Assembly (NCBI GenBank): GCA_000285855.2
Contig: HE978651.1
Coordinates: 1,755,105 to 1,819,104, forward strand
Direction of reading: 5' to 3'
From: Ruminococcus sp. JC304
GTDB taxonomy: Bacteria; Bacillota; Clostridia; Lachnospirales; Lachnospiraceae
Length of the DNA stretch: 64,000 nt
The notes under the pieces are model-generated. The model was not told the origin of the DNA. It saw only the letters and a list, made by a program, of their open reading frames with translations, and searched no databases. How positions within the stretch are numbered: the first letter of the stretch is position 1; each line of letters opens with the position of its first letter. Below are positions 17,228 through 26,508 of this stretch, piece after piece. Position numbers and translations under genes: made by a program.

Positions 17228-19120
17228 TCAGATTCCTAATGCTGTTCTCTTTTCTTCAATTCTCTCGATCATAAGATCAACTAATTTATCAATGTCTTTT
17301 TCTACTGTATAAGCAGCACCTGTCCATTTTCTGGTTCCTTCTGTAAGAAGTTCGCACATTTCTGAAGAACCGGAAACATATGGATCAACACCAAGGAATG
17401 TATCAATACCGGTACCTACTACATAGTTACCGATGGATACAGCTTTTTCAGACATCCATTCCGGTGCACATCCAACTACAGGAAGCTGATTGATCTGAAG
17501 ACCTGAATCTTTTGCAAGTTCAGCAGCAAGGATCATCATACGGGAAATATCTACGCATGATCCCATATGGAGTACCGGTGGGATATCAGCCAGTTCACAA
17601 ACACGTTTCAGACCTGCGCCGCAGAGATCTTTGGCAGATTTGTCCATAAGACCTGCTTTTGCAGCTGCCTGTGCTGAACATCCTGATGCAATGATAACGA
17701 TATCGTTGGCGATACATTTCTTCATCAATTCAATATGTGCATAGTCAGGACGGATCCTAGGATTGTTACATCCGACCATAGCAACAGCACCACGGATAAC
17801 ACCGGAAGTGATGCACTCAAGTAATGGTTTGGTTGTTCCTGTCTCATCAACCTGAGAGTTTGTAACACTGTCAAGAACCTTAACGATTGCTTCTACGGAA
17901 TATCCAACTGTAGCTTTCTGTTTCAGCTGTGGGATATGTACAAGTTCAGGCTTTCTGTTCTTGAAGTTATCAATAGCCATCTTAACGATCGCTTTCGCAT
18001 TCTCTCCTGCTGTCTCAGCATTGAATCTGATAAATTCAGCATCCGGCATCTGAGCAATCGGAGAAGTTGTGATAAATTTAGTATGGAAGCATTTGCTTAA
18101 AGGTCCTAATGCAGGGAAGATACACTGAACGTCTACTACGATTGCTTCGCAGGCACCTGTCAGTACTACATTCTCCTGCTGCAGGAAGTTACCGGCCATC
18201 GGAACACCGCGACGCATAGCTACTTCGTTTGAAGTACAGCATACACCGGAAACAGTGATTCCTTTTGCTCCTACAGATTTTGCATAATCGATCATTTCCT
18301 TACTGTCTGCATATTCACAAATCATCTCAGAAAGGCTCGGATCATGTCCGTGTACAACGATATTTACGTTCTCTTCAACCATTACACCAAGGTTAGCTTC
18401 AGTGTCAATTGGTTTCGGAGTTCCGAATAATACGTCAGAAAACTCTGTTCCCATCATGGAACCGCCCCATCCATCAGCAAGACCGCAGCGGATAGACTGT
18501 TTTACAAGAGCTTCCGGAAGAGAAGAACATCCCATATGAGCCATATGTAAAGAAGTAGAAACCTCACGGTCGATCGCACGTGGTGCAATTTCATTTTCAA
18601 TCAGTTTCTCTTTCTGTCCTGCTGGCATTCTGTCAAGGAATCTCTGATATCCAAATGGTTTACCATATTCCATCAATCCTGTCTCAGCCATTTCATGAGC
18701 CAGATCATAGATATCTTTCCCTTCTGTCTCTACGCCCCATTCTTTGGCAATACGGATCAGTTTCTCAGGATCTTTTACCTGATAGTTTCCACCGTCTTTT
18801 GCACAATATAATGTGTGGCAGATTTCACGACCGTGATCAGAGTGAGTAGCTGCACCGCCTGCTGTAAATTTCAGGAAGTTTCTTCCTACGATACCATGGG
18901 CGTCACATCCACAGACACCTCTTGGTGCTTTAGGGGTAATACGACATGGTCCCATAGAACAGATACGACAGCAGACACCCTGCTCACCGAATTTACAATG
19001 TGGAGTCTGGTTCTTTACACGGAACTGCCATGCGTCAGCTCCAACCTTTGCACCTGTCTCCAAAAGTCTGGCAGTAGCCTCTTCAAACTCTTCCACTGTA
19101 GTTAATTTGAATTCACTCAT
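17228..19120 (-). CDS. acsA: Ni-Fe carbon monoxide dehydrogenase
   Basis: Catalytic CODH subunit (CooS/AcsA) that reduces CO2 to CO for ACS. The N-terminal cysteines 42, 50, 51, 54, 59 and 70/72 supply the D- and B-clusters. C-cluster ligands are seen in VVHGHDPSLSE (His), CNNPR, SGCSAQ and GSCVD. It is full length at 630 aa. AAAGGAGG precedes the ATG. The gene is flanked by two cooC genes and shares a transcript with acsB, so it is the bifunctional CODH/ACS form. Confidence 0.97.
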   Translation of the reverse strand: MSEFKLTTVEEFEEATARLLETGAKVGADAWQFRVKNQTPHCKFGEQGVCCRICSMGPCRITPKAPRGVCGCDAHGIVGRNFLKFTAGGAATHSDHGREICHTLYCAKDGGNYQVKDPEKLIRIAKEWGVETEGKDIYDLAHEMAETGLMEYGKPFGYQRFLDRMPAGQKEKLIENEIAPRAIDREVSTSLHMAHMGCSSLPEALVKQSIRCGLADGWGGSMMGTEFSDVLFGTPKPIDTEANLGVMVEENVNIVVHGHDPSLSEMICEYADSKEMIDYAKSVGAKGITVSGVCCTSNEVAMRRGVPMAGNFLQQENVVLTGACEAIVVDVQCIFPALGPLSKCFHTKFITTSPIAQMPDAEFIRFNAETAGENAKAIVKMAIDNFKNRKPELVHIPQLKQKATVGYSVEAIVKVLDSVTNSQVDETGTTKPLLECITSGVIRGAVAMVGCNNPRIRPDYAHIELMKKCIANDIVIIASGCSAQAAAKAGLMDKSAKDLCGAGLKRVCELADIPPVLHMGSCVDISRMMILAAELAKDSGLQINQLPVVGCAPEWMSEKAVSIGNYVVGTGIDTFLGVDPYVSGSSEMCELLTEGTRKWTGAAYTVEKDIDKLVDLMIERIEEKRTALGI

Positions 19121-19193
19121 TATAGACCTCCTTTAATTCTGGTTTGCGCATTTTATATGCACGTAATATATTTTTAATAATCCCATTGGCAGG

Positions 19194-19215
19194 AACCCAT
19201 CCCCACCCATGGGTT
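19194..19215 (-). other. Intercistronic hairpin before acsA
   Basis: Seven-base stem AACCCAT/ATGGGTT (19194-19200 with 19209-19215) in the 176-base gap between cooC and acsA. Possibly an mRNA-processing or stability element. Confidence 0.35.
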
Positions 19216-19296
19216 ATTTTAACATAAAAAAATTCAAAGCAGTAATACGCTGACAGCCCTTGACTGTACATTTCCGCACAGCCAGGAGCATATTTC

Positions 19297-20067
19297 CTAT
19301 AAATCCAGTTTGTCAACTATGGCTCTCAGCGCCTTCTTGACAGGATTGTCTTCCGGAAGCATACTTGTAGGACGGCCTTCGCAGTCATATTCATATACTG
19401 CTTCATCCTGAGGAACTACTCCCAAGAGTGTAAGTCCCTGTTTCTGGATTTCCTCTTTGATTCCCTCATTCAGTTCTCCCTTGGGAGCTCTGTTGATGAT
19501 CAATCCTACAGTCTTCGGATGCATATCACATTCTTTGATCAATTCTGCAATTCTGCCAACTGCCTGTACACCTCTCCGTGAACAGTCACTGACAAGGATT
19601 GCTGTCTGCATGCTGGGAAGGACACCTCTACTGATATGTTCCATTCCCGCCTCATTATCTACTACAAAGTAAGGATAATTATTCTGATATTTGGCCAGCT
19701 GGGTCTGTAAAAGGCCATTTACATAGCAATAACAACCCTTTCCCTGAGTCCTGCCCATTACCAGAAGATCAAAATCATCATCCTCTACCAGGGCATCCTC
19801 GAAGCGCATCTCCGCATAATCTGCCTTAGACATTCCCTTTGGGATCGGACTTTCCTTTGCAAGCTCTGCGCGGGCGATTTCCTCACGTACGTCGCCTAAA
19901 GTAGTTTTAACCTCTACTCCCAGAACCTCATTCAGATTTGAATTTGCATCAGCGTCCACTGCCAGAATCGGTCCCTTACCCATTTCACACAGATATTGGA
20001 TCAGCATTCCGCATAATGTTGTTTTTCCTACGCCGCCTTTTCCTGCGACGGCAATAACATGTGCCAT
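19297..20067 (-). CDS. cooC: CooC-type nickel-insertion ATPase (CODH side)
   Basis: Second CooC paralogue, 256 aa. It has Walker A GKGGVGKTT at about residues 9-17 and the nickel-site Cys112-x-Cys114 (GKGCYCYVNG), the numbering known from Carboxydothermus CooC1. It precedes acsA and follows cooT by 66 bases, pointing to C-cluster maturation. It differs clearly from the 16.4 kb paralogue, so this is not a recent duplication. Confidence 0.92.
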   Translation of the reverse strand: MAHVIAVAGKGGVGKTTLCGMLIQYLCEMGKGPILAVDADANSNLNEVLGVEVKTTLGDVREEIARAELAKESPIPKGMSKADYAEMRFEDALVEDDDFDLLVMGRTQGKGCYCYVNGLLQTQLAKYQNNYPYFVVDNEAGMEHISRGVLPSMQTAILVSDCSRRGVQAVGRIAELIKECDMHPKTVGLIINRAPKGELNEGIKEEIQKQGLTLLGVVPQDEAVYEYDCEGRPTSMLPEDNPVKKALRAIVDKLDL

Positions 20068-20133
20068 AAAACCAGGTGCCTCCTAAATTCTTCTTTAATA
20101 CTTTTAATCAGATTCTGTACTGTTCTCAAAAGC

Positions 20134-20316
20134 CTAGTCACATTTCAGCTTTACAATACTGTTTGCAAGATCAACCATAAGGATGCTTCCCTCTACAACT
20201 CTCTCATCCCCCATAATATCACGGAGAATCAGTTTGTTTCCGTCCACATCGATCCTTGCTACGTTTTTGAAAATAACAGAATCATCACTTTCCTTGAATA
20301 CTGTTGCTAAACACAT
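20134..20316 (-). CDS. cooT: CooT family nickel-binding protein
   Basis: A 60-residue beta-rich protein of the CooT family. CooT of Rhodospirillum binds one nickel per dimer through Cys2, and Cys2 is present here (MCLATVF). The rest, with IDVDGNKLILRDIMG and a hydrophobic C-terminus, fits the family. It lies 13 bases after the His-rich gene, in line with a nickel-handling role. Family members were once labelled RNA-binding proteins; context favours the nickel role. Confidence 0.85.
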   Translation of the reverse strand: MCLATVFKESDDSVIFKNVARIDVDGNKLILRDIMGDERVVEGSILMVDLANSIVKLKCD

Positions 20317-20329
20317 GTGCTGTCGCCTC

Positions 20330-20725
20330 CTATTTCATCTCATCTTTAACAAGTGTCAGAGCAAGTCCAAGACGCATATTGCCTTTCTGGAAATCAGACA
20401 CCGCTTCCTTGATTGTCTTACATGCAGCGTCCATTCCCATCTTTGCCAGATTATCAGCCATCTGATCCAGTTCCTGAGCATGATGCTCATTATGCTGAAG
20501 CATGTAGGTTAGCAGTGCAAGTGTTTCATTCTTGCAGTCTCCCTCCTGACAGCTTCCGCAATGTCCTGTCTCACAGCCATGATCTGTATGTGTATGTCCA
20601 TGGTCATGTCCCTCTCCATGTGAATGCTCATGAGTATGGGTAGTTCCATCTGCATGAGTATGCTCATGGGTATGTCCGTGTCCATGCTGGACAAGATTAC
20701 CATTCTCATCTTTGATTAAATGCAT
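20330..20725 (-). CDS. His-rich probable nickel-binding protein
   Basis: First gene of the acetogenesis transcript, 131 aa. Residues 1-55 hold 17 histidines, mostly as H-x-H runs, followed by Cys51, 56, 59 and 64. Residues 66-131 form a helical domain with three more His (QHNEHHAQEL). It resembles the logic of CooJ, the His-rich nickel store of Rhodospirillum, but is not clearly homologous. With cooT and two cooC genes behind it, storage or delivery of nickel for CODH/ACS is the likely role; binding of another metal is possible. Confidence 0.75.
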   Translation of the reverse strand: MHLIKDENGNLVQHGHGHTHEHTHADGTTHTHEHSHGEGHDHGHTHTDHGCETGHCGSCQEGDCKNETLALLTYMLQHNEHHAQELDQMADNLAKMGMDAACKTIKEAVSDFQKGNMRLGLALTLVKDEMK

Positions 20726-20820
20726 ATAAATGCCCCTTTCTATACTGAAAACTCTCCTGTTCCTCCATTTACGGGCACTTCAGGGCAGTCTTCATGACAA
20801 TAAATTATCAATTTAATGTC

Positions 20821-20849
20821 ATTATACATCTTTCCGGTAGTTTTAGCAA
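20821..20849 (-). promoter_or_regulatory. Promoter of the CODH/ACS transcript
   Basis: Minus strand: -35 TTGCTA (20844-20849), 17-base spacer, -10 TATAAT (20821-20826). The leader is about 90 bases. A weaker second promoter (TTAACA, 19 bases, TATATA) may overlap the Rex-like site upstream. Confidence 0.7.
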
Positions 20850-20918
20850 GATATTTGACGTAAATAATTACTAAAAAATTCTGAATTCAATGCTTATATA
20901 TGGTCTATTTTACAAAGT

Positions 20919-20936
20919 GTGTTAACGCTTTAACCA
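20919..20936. promoter_or_regulatory. Rex-operator-like site upstream of CODH/ACS
   Basis: GTGTTAACGCTTTAACCA matches 12 of 14 defined bases of the Rex pattern TTGTTAA-N4-TTAACAA. It lies between the divergent CODH/ACS and aldo/keto reductase promoters. A perfect TTGTTAACAA palindrome follows at 20947-20956. Confidence 0.5.
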
Positions 20937-20985
20937 ACATGTTATCTTGTTAACAATGTAAAACGCGAAAATATCATAAAAACAA

Positions 20986-21015
20986 TGTACATATTCTATA
21001 AATATATGGTATAAT
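20986..21015 (+). promoter_or_regulatory. Promoter of aldo/keto reductase
   Basis: Plus strand: -10 TATAAT (21010-21015), 18-base spacer, weak -35 TGTACA (20986-20991). Confidence 0.55.
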
Positions 21016-21062
21016 TAATCAGATTGTTGTGTTAAGTATATAGAAGAATTGGAGGAATCATT

Positions 21063-21890
21063 TTGGAAAATACAGTTTTTCTGAATACCAACAGAGAAAT
21101 GCCTTTATTAGGGCTTGGCGTATATAAGGCAACAGGAGAAAACGAAGCAGAAAATTCGATTATTTCTGCAGTAGAAAGCGGTTATCGATTGATTGATACT
21201 GCTTCGGCATACAAAAATGAAGAAAATGTAGGCCGCGGCATTGCCAGATGCGGAGTTTCCAGAGGAGAGCTTTTCGTAACCACTAAGGTCTGGAATACTG
21301 CCCAGCGCATCGGAGATATCCAGGGAGCCTTCGACAGAAGTCTGGAGCGGCTGAAACTGGATTATGTGGATCTTTATCTGATACACTGGCCAGTTCCAGG
21401 CTGTTACCTGAGCACCTGGAAAGAACTGGAAAAAATCCAGCAGTCCGGCAGGGCGCTTTCCATCGGTGTCAGCAATTTTGAGATCCGCCACCTGGAGGAG
21501 CTGGCAAAAATTTCCGATGTTGTTCCTGCAGTGAACCAGATTGAGTGTCACCCTTTATGCTATCCCAAAGAGCTGATTGATTACTGCCAGAGCAGAGGCA
21601 TTCAGATTCAGGCATATGCCCCCCTTGCAAGAGGAGCTTATCTGGATAACGATGTCATGTGTGTCCTGGGTACCAAGTACGGCAGAACTCCTGCACAGAT
21701 CGGACTTCGCTGGGCAGTACAAAAAGGTATCTCTGTGATCCCCAAATCCAGTCACCCTGACAGGATCCAAAGTAACAGCCAGATTTTTGATTTTACTATT
21801 GAGCAGGAAGATATGGATATTCTGGACACTCTCAACCAGGATTTTCACAGTTCCCATATCCCGGAAGACCTTAGAGATGTAATCTTTTAA
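21063..21890 (+). CDS. Aldo/keto reductase
   Basis: NAD(P)H-dependent carbonyl reductase of the AKR superfamily (2,5-diketo-gluconate reductase-like group), 275 aa. The tetrad is visible: Asp45 and Tyr50 in IDTASAYKNE, Lys in TTKVW and His in LIHWP. The cofactor motif IPKSSHPDRI is near the C-terminus. The start is a TTG with GGAGG seven bases upstream. It is divergent from the CODH/ACS operon and may share its control region. Substrate unknown. Confidence 0.9.
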   Translation: MENTVFLNTNREMPLLGLGVYKATGENEAENSIISAVESGYRLIDTASAYKNEENVGRGIARCGVSRGELFVTTKVWNTAQRIGDIQGAFDRSLERLKLDYVDLYLIHWPVPGCYLSTWKELEKIQQSGRALSIGVSNFEIRHLEELAKISDVVPAVNQIECHPLCYPKELIDYCQSRGIQIQAYAPLARGAYLDNDVMCVLGTKYGRTPAQIGLRWAVQKGISVIPKSSHPDRIQSNSQIFDFTIEQEDMDILDTLNQDFHSSHIPEDLRDVIF

Positions 21891-21912
21891 TCTGAACAAT
21901 TCTATTAAAAAA

Positions 21913-21943
21913 GTTCCTGAAATCTGTTTTGGATTTCAGGAAC
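21913..21943. terminator. Bidirectional terminator
   Basis: Twelve-base perfect stem GTTCCTGAAATC with its complement (21913-21924 with 21932-21943), flanked by A6 and TCTTTTATTT. It serves the AKR gene and gpsA. Confidence 0.8.
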
Positions 21944-21951
21944 TCTTTTAT

Positions 21952-22974
21952 TTATTCTGTTTCATCATTCCAGGGAAGCATAGGAGTCTCAACCTTTTTA
22001 TCGCGGACCATCAGATCGATCACTGCTTCAGAGGCGGATTTTCCTTCAAACAGTACTTTGTTGACCTCTGCAATGATAGGCATTTCCACTTCATATTTCT
22101 CTGCCAGTTCTTTACCGGCTTTTGCGGAATAAACGCCTTCTACGATCATCTGTACCTCAGTCATGGCTTCTTCCATGGAATATCCCTTTCCTATCAGATA
22201 CCCGGCTTTGCGGTTACGGCTGTGAACACTTGCACAGGTAACAATCAGATCACCGATTCCGGACAGGCCGTAAAAGGTCTCCATTCTGGCACCCATTTTT
22301 ACTCCAAGCCTTGCAATCTCTGCAATCCCTCTTGTGATCAGAGCTGCCTTTGTGTTATCTCCATATCCAAGTCCATCTGCAGTGCCTGCAGCAAGGGCAA
22401 TTACATTTTTCAAGGCTGCACCAAGCTCTACACCAAGCATATCCGGTGTTGTATATACACGAAAGACCGGACTCATGAAAATACCCTGGAGGTATTCTGC
22501 TGTCTCTCTCCTGCGGGAACTTACCACACAGGTAGTAGGAAGCCCTTTGCCCACTTCCTCCGCATGGCTGGGTCCGGAAAGCACAGATACCTCTGCCCCG
22601 GGAAGCTCCTGTTCAATGATCTCGCTGAGAGTCATCAGTGTTTTCTCCTCCACACCCTTTGCAACATTTACAATTCTCTGGCCCTTTTTCATATAAGGAG
22701 CCATCCGTTTACAGGTACTCCTGATATAAGGAGACGGAACTGCAAGAACCGCCACATCTGCATCTCGCAGACTCCGTTCCAGATCTGTGGTAATATCAAT
22801 TACCTCTGGTATCTTTACTCCTGGAAGTTTGCTTACATTCTCCCGCTTTTCTCTCAGAACATCAATTTCCTCTCCCAGGGCAGACCATAAGATCACCTCA
22901 TGCCCATTATTATGAAGAAGTAATGCCAGTGCTGTTCCCCAGCTTCCCGCACCTAATACACTGATCCTAGCCAT
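21952..22974 (-). CDS. gpsA: Glycerol-3-phosphate dehydrogenase [NAD(P)+]
   Basis: Makes sn-glycerol 3-phosphate for phospholipids. N-terminal Rossmann motif GAGSWGTALA; catalytic Lys in KNVIALAAGTADGLG; 340 aa. Last of the DUF512-der-plsY-gpsA operon, 34 bases after plsY, so the glycerol-phosphate maker and its first acyltransferase are made together. Confidence 0.96.
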   Translation of the reverse strand: MARISVLGAGSWGTALALLLHNNGHEVILWSALGEEIDVLREKRENVSKLPGVKIPEVIDITTDLERSLRDADVAVLAVPSPYIRSTCKRMAPYMKKGQRIVNVAKGVEEKTLMTLSEIIEQELPGAEVSVLSGPSHAEEVGKGLPTTCVVSSRRRETAEYLQGIFMSPVFRVYTTPDMLGVELGAALKNVIALAAGTADGLGYGDNTKAALITRGIAEIARLGVKMGARMETFYGLSGIGDLIVTCASVHSRNRKAGYLIGKGYSMEEAMTEVQMIVEGVYSAKAGKELAEKYEVEMPIIAEVNKVLFEGKSASEAVIDLMVRDKKVETPMLPWNDETE

Positions 22975-23008
22975 AAATACACCTCTTTTTCCTTCCCTTA
23001 CTCAGGAA

Positions 23009-23659
23009 TTATTGATTCTTTTTCTTTTTTCCCAGATAAATCTGACTTTCTGTTCCGTCCAGAAGCCGTTGGATATTCTTTTTATGACGGAAAAGCGCCA
23101 GAACTGTTAAAAACGCCATTACCACATAAAGCTCCAGCATGTGGCTCTGATCCATGTGATAATCTCCTCTCTGCCCGAATACTACCATCAAAATAAAGGC
23201 AGTCACATAAGCACTGATAGAGCAGAGTGAAACATAATGTGTGGTAAAAAATAATGTAAAAAACACAACGGCACAAATGAGCAGAAGCCGCCAGTCAAAG
23301 GCAGCCAGCAGACCTACAGAGGCAGCAATTCCTTTTCCTCCTTTAAAATTAAGGTAAAAAGGAAAATTATGCCCCAGAATACATCCTGCTGCCGCATACA
23401 GGCTCAACAGAGGCAGAATCTCTGCATATCTGTCCCCAAACAGTGCCCGGACAATAAGGATCGCAGCCACACATTTCAGACAGTCACAAAGCAGATTCAG
23501 GGCTCCCGCTTTTTTGCCCAGGGTACGCATTACATTGGTGGATCCCAGATTACCGCTTCCCTGCTTGCGAATATCTGTATGATAAATCTTTCCCATAATA
23601 TACGCTGTTTGAAAAAGTCCGCACGCGTATCCAATCAGTAAACAGATGATACGTTCCAT
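23009..23659 (-). CDS. plsY: Acyl-phosphate:glycerol-3-P acyltransferase
   Basis: Integral membrane enzyme that acylates glycerol 3-phosphate from acyl phosphate, first step of membrane lipid synthesis. The conserved loops GSGNLGSTNVMRTLG and FKGGKGIA are present, with six to seven membrane segments in 216 aa. It starts two bases after the der stop, which implies translational coupling. The C-terminal tail is basic. Confidence 0.95.
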   Translation of the reverse strand: MERIICLLIGYACGLFQTAYIMGKIYHTDIRKQGSGNLGSTNVMRTLGKKAGALNLLCDCLKCVAAILIVRALFGDRYAEILPLLSLYAAAGCILGHNFPFYLNFKGGKGIAASVGLLAAFDWRLLLICAVVFFTLFFTTHYVSLCSISAYVTAFILMVVFGQRGDYHMDQSHMLELYVVMAFLTVLALFRHKKNIQRLLDGTESQIYLGKKKKNQ

Positions 23660-23661
23660 AT

Positions 23662-24987
23662 CTATTCCTTTTCACCCCGTTCGCGGACAATAAATTTCAG
23701 CGATGTTCCTGCAAATCCAAAAGCGTCACGGATTTTATTCTCCAGATATCTTGTATATGAAAAATGCATCAGTTCCTTGTCATTGACAAAAATCACAAAG
23801 GTAGGCGGTTTGACAGCCACCTGGGTCATGTAGTAGATCTTCAGACGTTTGCCCTTGTCTGAAGGCGGCTGCTGCATAGCCACTGCCTCAGAAAGGATTT
23901 CATTGAGAACACCAGTCTGAATACGCAGGGTCTGATTTTCAATAACCGCATCAATAGTCTCAAACATTCTGGAAATCCTGAGCCCTGTTTTTGCAGAAAT
24001 AAATACAAGCTCCGCATAAGGCATATATGCCAGAACCTCCCGGATACGGTTGGTATGTTTATAAATGGTCTTGTCATTTTTCTCAATAGCATCCCACTTG
24101 TTTACTGCAATGATCACACCCTTGCCCCGCTCATGGGCAATTCCGGCGATTTTGGCATCCTGCTCGGTAACTCCCTCAGAAGCATCGATCATAACAATGA
24201 CCACATCTGCCCGCTCCACTGCAGTAACTGTACGGATCACACTGTAACGTTCAATCTCCTCTTTTACCTTACCCTTACGGCGAAGTCCGGCAGTATCAAT
24301 AAAGATATAATCCTTTCCCTGCCACTTCACTCTGGTATCTACCGCATCTCTGGTAGTACCGGCAATATCTGAAACGATTACCCTGTCCTCGCCCAACAGC
24401 TTGTTCACCAGCGATGATTTTCCTACATTTGGTTTTCCCACAATGGCAATTTTCGGAATATCCTCATCCTGCTCTGTATCCGCATCCTCTGGGAAATCCT
24501 TGATTACTTCATCCAGCATATCACCCAGGCCCATACGGTTTGCTGCAGAAATAGGGATGGGCTCTCCGATTCCCAGATTATAAAACTCGTATACATCCAT
24601 CATAAATTTCTGTACACTGTCCACCTTATTTACCACAAGTACTACCGGCTTACCGCTTCTGCGGAGCATATCCGCTACCTTGGCATCTGCATCCACCAGT
24701 CCCTGATGCACATCTGTGATAAAAATTATTACATCCGCCGTATCAATGGCAATCTGTGCCTGCTCCCTCATCTGAGAAAGGATAATGTCACTGCTGTCCG
24801 GCTCAATACCACCTGTATCGATCATGGTAAAGGTTTTGTCCAGCCAGGTTACATCTGCATAAATCCTGTCTCTGGTTACACCCGGTGTATCCTTTACAAT
24901 GGAAATCTTCTCACCTGCCAGTGCATTAAACAGGGTGGATTTACCTACATTAGGCCTTCCCACTATTGCTACTACTGGTTTGCTCAT
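23662..24987 (-). CDS. der: Ribosome biogenesis GTPase Der
   Basis: Double-GTPase needed for 50S assembly. Two G domains, with [12 protein letters not shown] near residue 10 and [12 protein letters not shown] near residue 183, each with DTPG/DIAGTT and NKxD motifs, then a C-terminal KH-like domain ending in FIVRERG. 441 aa. Its start overlaps the DUF512 gene by 38 bases. GGAGA precedes the ATG at 24987. Confidence 0.97.
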   Translation of the reverse strand: MSKPVVAIVGRPNVGKSTLFNALAGEKISIVKDTPGVTRDRIYADVTWLDKTFTMIDTGGIEPDSSDIILSQMREQAQIAIDTADVIIFITDVHQGLVDADAKVADMLRRSGKPVVLVVNKVDSVQKFMMDVYEFYNLGIGEPIPISAANRMGLGDMLDEVIKDFPEDADTEQDEDIPKIAIVGKPNVGKSSLVNKLLGEDRVIVSDIAGTTRDAVDTRVKWQGKDYIFIDTAGLRRKGKVKEEIERYSVIRTVTAVERADVVIVMIDASEGVTEQDAKIAGIAHERGKGVIIAVNKWDAIEKNDKTIYKHTNRIREVLAYMPYAELVFISAKTGLRISRMFETIDAVIENQTLRIQTGVLNEILSEAVAMQQPPSDKGKRLKIYYMTQVAVKPPTFVIFVNDKELMHFSYTRYLENKIRDAFGFAGTSLKFIVRERGEKE

Positions 24988-26332
24988 ATATTTGTCTCCT
25001 TTTTATTTTTTTATGGTCAGGGGGATTGATCACGCAATCCACAAGATCTGCTCCCGGTTCATCTACTACCACCAGCTCTGTTCCCAAGGCTTCCCTTATG
25101 TCATCCACTGTCAGGTCATCCAGAAAAACATCCTCGCCGCTTCTGAGCATATTACAGGGGATCAGGACTTTCTCTCCCAGTTCCCTGTCCTTCAGCTGTT
25201 CTCTCAGATCTGTACCGGTGATCAGTCCTGAAACTGTAATTCTTTCACCAAAAAAATCATTCCTGATGGTGTAGACATTTACTTTTATATTAGGAAATTT
25301 CTCCTTTATCAGCCCCATATACTGTTGAATAAAGGGAGCTGCAAGCTTTCCTGTTGCCACAGAGGCTGTAAACTCTCTGTCATCACCTTCCAGCCCGGCA
25401 AGTCTCTCCTTCACTTCTGTTTCCAGAAGGCGCATCATGCCCACACCATTTTCCAGCTGCAGATATCCGTCATAACGGGTCTCCTCCGGAAGTTTTTTCC
25501 CTGCCAGGATGTACCACTCATCTGAAGCGTGGATAAAATGGATTCCATGGCGCTCCATCATAATCTTCTGCCAACGCTCCACCTGTTCGATCAGGTACTC
25601 TGCATCTTCCCTGTCAAAGGGCTCCAAAGGATAAAGACCATCCCTGTATCTGGAAAGTCCCACCGGCACTATCGATACGCTCTGAAGAACCGGTGCATAT
25701 TCAGAAAGCTTCTCCAGACTATATTCCAGTTCTTCCCTGTCATTAATTCCTTTGCACAAAACGATCTGCCCATTCATGGTCACACCGCCCTGGTACAGCT
25801 TGTCTACCTTTTTCAGTGCATCCCCTGCAAAACGATTGTGGAGCATTTTACATCTGAGCTCCGGGTTCATGGTCTGAAAAGACACATTGATGGGGGAAAG
25901 ATGAAACTTTATAATGCGATCCAGGTCATATTCGCTCATGTTAGTGAGAGTCACATAATTTCCCTGCAGAAAAGAAAGCCTGGAATCATCATCCTTGAAA
26001 TATAAAGTTTCCCGCATATTCGGCGGCATCTGATCAATAAAGCAGAAAATACAATGGTTGGAACAGGAGCGGTAATCATCCATAAGACTGTTCTCAAATT
26101 CTACTCCCAGATCATCCTCATAATCCTTCTCAACCTCAAGCTCCCATTCCTCACCGTTTTTTTTGCGGATCAGAAGTTCTACCATCTCATCATTCATCAG
26201 ATATCTATAATCAAAAACATCCTCCACCGGCTGGCCATTAATGGATACCAGCATATCCCCTGGTACCAGTTCCAGTTCCTCCCCGATACTTCCGGGCAGT
26301 ACTCTGGAAATCACATGCATATTTTTTTTCAT
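24950..26332 (-). CDS. DUF512 radical-SAM-like PDZ protein
   Basis: Conserved clostridial protein of 460 aa. An N-terminal PDZ-like domain (about 1-75, [14 protein letters not shown]) is followed by a radical-SAM-type Cys motif [14 protein letters not shown] near residue 90, and the C-terminal DUF512 domain. The reaction is unknown. It heads the der-plsY-gpsA operon and overlaps der. A -10-like TATAAT lies on the minus strand at 26381-26386. Nothing looks broken. Confidence 0.88.
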   Translation of the reverse strand: MKKNMHVISRVLPGSIGEELELVPGDMLVSINGQPVEDVFDYRYLMNDEMVELLIRKKNGEEWELEVEKDYEDDLGVEFENSLMDDYRSCSNHCIFCFIDQMPPNMRETLYFKDDDSRLSFLQGNYVTLTNMSEYDLDRIIKFHLSPINVSFQTMNPELRCKMLHNRFAGDALKKVDKLYQGGVTMNGQIVLCKGINDREELEYSLEKLSEYAPVLQSVSIVPVGLSRYRDGLYPLEPFDREDAEYLIEQVERWQKIMMERHGIHFIHASDEWYILAGKKLPEETRYDGYLQLENGVGMMRLLETEVKERLAGLEGDDREFTASVATGKLAAPFIQQYMGLIKEKFPNIKVNVYTIRNDFFGERITVSGLITGTDLREQLKDRELGEKVLIPCNMLRSGEDVFLDDLTVDDIREALGTELVVVDEPGADLVDCVINPPDHKKIKRRQIYEQTSSSNSGKA

Positions 26333-26433
26333 TAATATTACTCCAATACTACTCCATAAATATCAAAATTGATATACACGATTATACCGCTACATTATCA
26401 TAACAATTTTATAAGAAAAAATCAATAAATTCC

Positions 26434-26462
26434 TTGACTGGATTTAGGTCAAATGTTATAAA
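26434..26462 (+). promoter_or_regulatory. Promoter of prs
   Basis: TTGACT (26434-26439), 17-base spacer, TATAAA (26457-26462), about 45 bases before the ATG. Confidence 0.75.
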
Positions 26463-26508
26463 TTATATTGGAATCAAATATTTTTTCAAACTACTTAGGA
26501 GGAATATT

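Noticed and set aside
20509-20709. Met-rich minus-strand frame inside the His-rich gene
   Set aside because: Same DNA in another frame; low-complexity repeats make such frames by chance.
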